Shown in pieces: positions 23,472 through 24,843 of a stretch of 24,843 nt of DNA; the first letter of the stretch is position 1; every line of letters starts with the position of its first letter. Source of the stretch: Thiobacillus sp. (GTDB lineage: Bacteria > Pseudomonadota > Gammaproteobacteria > Burkholderiales > Thiobacillaceae); contig NZ_JANJXQ010000063.1 in NCBI RefSeq assembly GCF_024708915.1, forward strand, positions 1 through 24,843. The letters are read 5' to 3'. The position numbers and the translations under genes are program-made. Under the pieces are notes generated by a model, which was given only the letters and a program-made list of their open reading frames with translations, was not told the origin of the DNA and made no database searches.

Positions 23472-24329
23472 TCACCCCCCCAGCCCAATATTCGACAATG
23501 ATTTCTTTACATCCTCGAAGTCATTGTCTTTAACGCCAATACGAGAGAAAAGCATCGCAAAGTTTTGCATAAGGTGTTCAATCCAAGGTGATTTCAGCTT
23601 ACCAACCGGTAGCGAAATATCATTTTTGAAGCGGAACTTTGGACATATTGAGAGTGCGCCCTCGACAAAGTCTCCGCCTTCTGCAGATATACCTTTTGCA
23701 ATCTGCTTAGCTACCGATGATGGGATATGGTGTACTTCGCGCAATAATGCAACATAGTCACCACTGACACCATCTTCCAATGATTCCAACTCACGCAACA
23801 AGTAGTAGCCAGCAAGGCGATGGCCCGCGAGTTCTTTAAGCACTGCGTCCACTTTCCCTTGATGCGGCACAAGATGCTCCTTGAGTTTCTGGGTATCTAC
23901 TCGGCTGCCCAGCAGCAATGCATGAGTTTCACTAAACTGTTTCGCTGCCTCGCGAAACTTGTCGCATTGGCTTTTCCTACCCTTTTCGTTCTCATGAGCC
24001 CTGAAATGTGCATTGTAGATTGCATCAGGACTATGGCTCTTGAGCAATGAGTCCGAAAGTTTAGCGGCCTTAAGATAATTGCGAATTGTGTTTAGGCTGT
24101 CCGCCTCAATCCGCTCTAATACAAGTGCAGCCCCTTCGTTGAGAATCCAAGAGGAAAGTGGCACAAGGGGAAAATAGTTAAAAACTGGCACCTTCTCTTG
24201 GACGGCGTCACAACGTGCTGTAATCACCAGCCCGTAGACTGGTCCATCTTTATAGTTTTCTCCGTAAGCACAAGAGAAAACGGTGCCCTGCGTAAATTCA
24301 TTTTTTTTGGGGGCATCGAACATTATCAT
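23472..24329 (-). CDS. Unrecognised 285-residue partner of the SF1 helicase
   Basis: The product is unrecognised. Its N-terminal 60 residues look beta-rich (QGTVFSCAYGENY, VYGLVITARCDAVQE, VPVFNYFPLVPLSSW) and contain a Cys-Asp pair. The rest is helical and charged, with no transmembrane segments or nuclease motif that I can identify. The gene is the first of a two-gene unit; its stop touches the helicase ATG. Two near-adjacent starts exist (24329 and 24323); the second has a slightly better placed GGGA upstream, so the N-terminus is uncertain by two residues. Composition is as AT-rich as the helicase. It may supply target recognition, regulation or substrate for the helicase; this is inference from gene order alone. 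Confidence 0.75.
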   Translation of the reverse strand: MIMFDAPKKNEFTQGTVFSCAYGENYKDGPVYGLVITARCDAVQEKVPVFNYFPLVPLSSWILNEGAALVLERIEADSLNTIRNYLKAAKLSDSLLKSHSPDAIYNAHFRAHENEKGRKSQCDKFREAAKQFSETHALLLGSRVDTQKLKEHLVPHQGKVDAVLKELAGHRLAGYYLLRELESLEDGVSGDYVALLREVHHIPSSVAKQIAKGISAEGGDFVEGALSICPKFRFKNDISLPVGKLKSPWIEHLMQNFAMLFSRIGVKDNDFEDVKKSLSNIGLGG

Positions 24330-24479
24330 CCCGTTTGCAATTTGTTTTTGTCCTCGCCATGGTACAAGTATTTTCTAAAGTGTCTGAACAATGCGGTTTC
24401 GAGTCATTGAACTGACCCGGCCACTAAACAATCAGGGACACCCATTAGCCGGCCGTAGTCAAGCGCGAACACATCTCCC

Positions 24480-24510
24480 GCCCGCCCTTTGATGGCGGGC
24501 TTTTCTTTTC
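24480..24510 (+). terminator. Rho-independent terminator without an adjacent gene
   Basis: GCCCGCC (24480-24486) pairs with GGCGGGC (24494-24500) around a 7-base loop and is followed by TTTTCTTTT on the plus strand. No plus-strand gene ends nearby; the last is cbbR, 3.4 kb upstream, across the lower-GC cassette. Confidence 0.75.
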
Positions 24511-24758
24511 TGCGCGTCCTGCCTGTTGTTTCAGGTCGAACCCGTTTCCTCGATGCCGGCTACGACCGAGTCGTGCCTGTCACCCATATGGATCAAGCGG
24601 CGTGCGATGAACTGCTACCGCCCTGGCGGAACCCGCCCCAGAGAAACCTTGGTACCGCCGCAGTGTCCGGGCAAAGATCACAGGATCCGTGGCTCGCGTT
24701 TCCGCGTCCAATCCCCAATTGGCTCACCCGGCGGACGACCCGGTACAACAACACAGGC

Positions 24759-24831
24759 GGTGACGGCAGGGCCTCCACTCAGACACACTGGTTCAAGCCC
24801 AGACCCCATTGCTGGCTGACCTGCCGTCACC
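24759..24831. repeat. 12-bp perfect inverted repeat
   Basis: GGTGACGGCAGG (24759-24770) and CCTGCCGTCACC (24820-24831) are exact inverse arms separated by 49 bases. The element could be the subterminal hairpin of a mobile element or a structured RNA that extends beyond the window; the sequence alone does not decide. Confidence 0.6.
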
Positions 24832-24843
24832 AAACCTTTACGC

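Larger units (their letters stand above)
24330..24843. other. Gene-poor right end beyond the helicase cassette
   Basis: No convincing complete gene is visible. AT-rich sequence to about 24400 should contain the promoter of the minus-strand cassette. From about 24408 the composition returns to GC-rich. A plus-strand frame (... CGA ACC CGT TTC CTC GAT ... from before 24538) stays open to the window edge without an obvious start and encodes GYDRVVPVTHMDQAACDELL; I do not recognise it. It may be a fragment of a mobile-element gene. Confidence 0.4.

Noticed and set aside
24408..24510. tRNA gene or remnant as the integration target of the cassette
   Set aside because: No T-arm or acceptor-stem pattern, nor a matching direct repeat at the left boundary (about 21075-21160), could be found.

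Overview
The window looks like the chromosome of a GC-rich, chemolithoautotrophic betaproteobacterium of Thiobacillus type. This rests on a complete form IA RuBisCO locus (cbbL-cbbS-cbbQ-cbbO with a divergent LysR regulator CbbR), a SulP anion transporter beside it, and the overall codon bias. The genus is an inference. No tRNA, rRNA, CRISPR array or intact insertion sequence was seen.

Layout. (1) 1-2650, minus strand: a sensor histidine kinase and an NtrC-family sigma-54 activator, the latter cut by the left edge. (2) 2651-12805, plus strand: a strong sigma-54-type promoter followed by a tight operon encoding a UspA-like protein, a SulP transporter with an unusual coiled-coil insert, and six subunits related to hydrogenase-4/complex I (HyfB, C, E, F, G, I types). 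The HyfG-type subunit has lost all four [NiFe]-binding cysteines, so this is an energy-converting-hydrogenase-related (Ehr-type) complex and not a hydrogenase. (3) 12861-14420: a small winged-helix protein and a spermidine-synthase-like protein (minus), and a ribbon-helix-helix protein behind a perfect palindrome (plus). (4) 14526-21072: the RuBisCO operon on the minus strand (cbbL, cbbS, terminator, cbbQ, cbbO), with cbbR divergent from cbbL. (5) 21159-24329, minus strand: a visibly lower-GC two-gene cassette, an unrecognised 285-residue protein and an SF1 helicase, probably a transferred defence-type island. (6) 24330-24843: no convincing gene; a rho-independent terminator, an orphan open frame and a 12-bp inverted repeat.

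How it may work together. The two-component pair is placed to switch on the SulP/Ehr operon through sigma-54. The membrane complex could couple proton or sodium movement to anion (bicarbonate or sulfate) uptake by SulP. The adjacent RuBisCO, with its CbbQ/CbbO activase and CbbR control, would use the resulting CO2. The link between the Ehr-type complex and inorganic-carbon uptake is inference from gene order only.

A second theme is a degenerate heptamer repeat (GTNAGGC)n, arranged as long inverted repeats. It fills the gaps between co-transcribed genes (hyfG/hyfI, cbbL/cbbS, cbbQ/cbbO), and in one place it lies inside hyfG, in frame.
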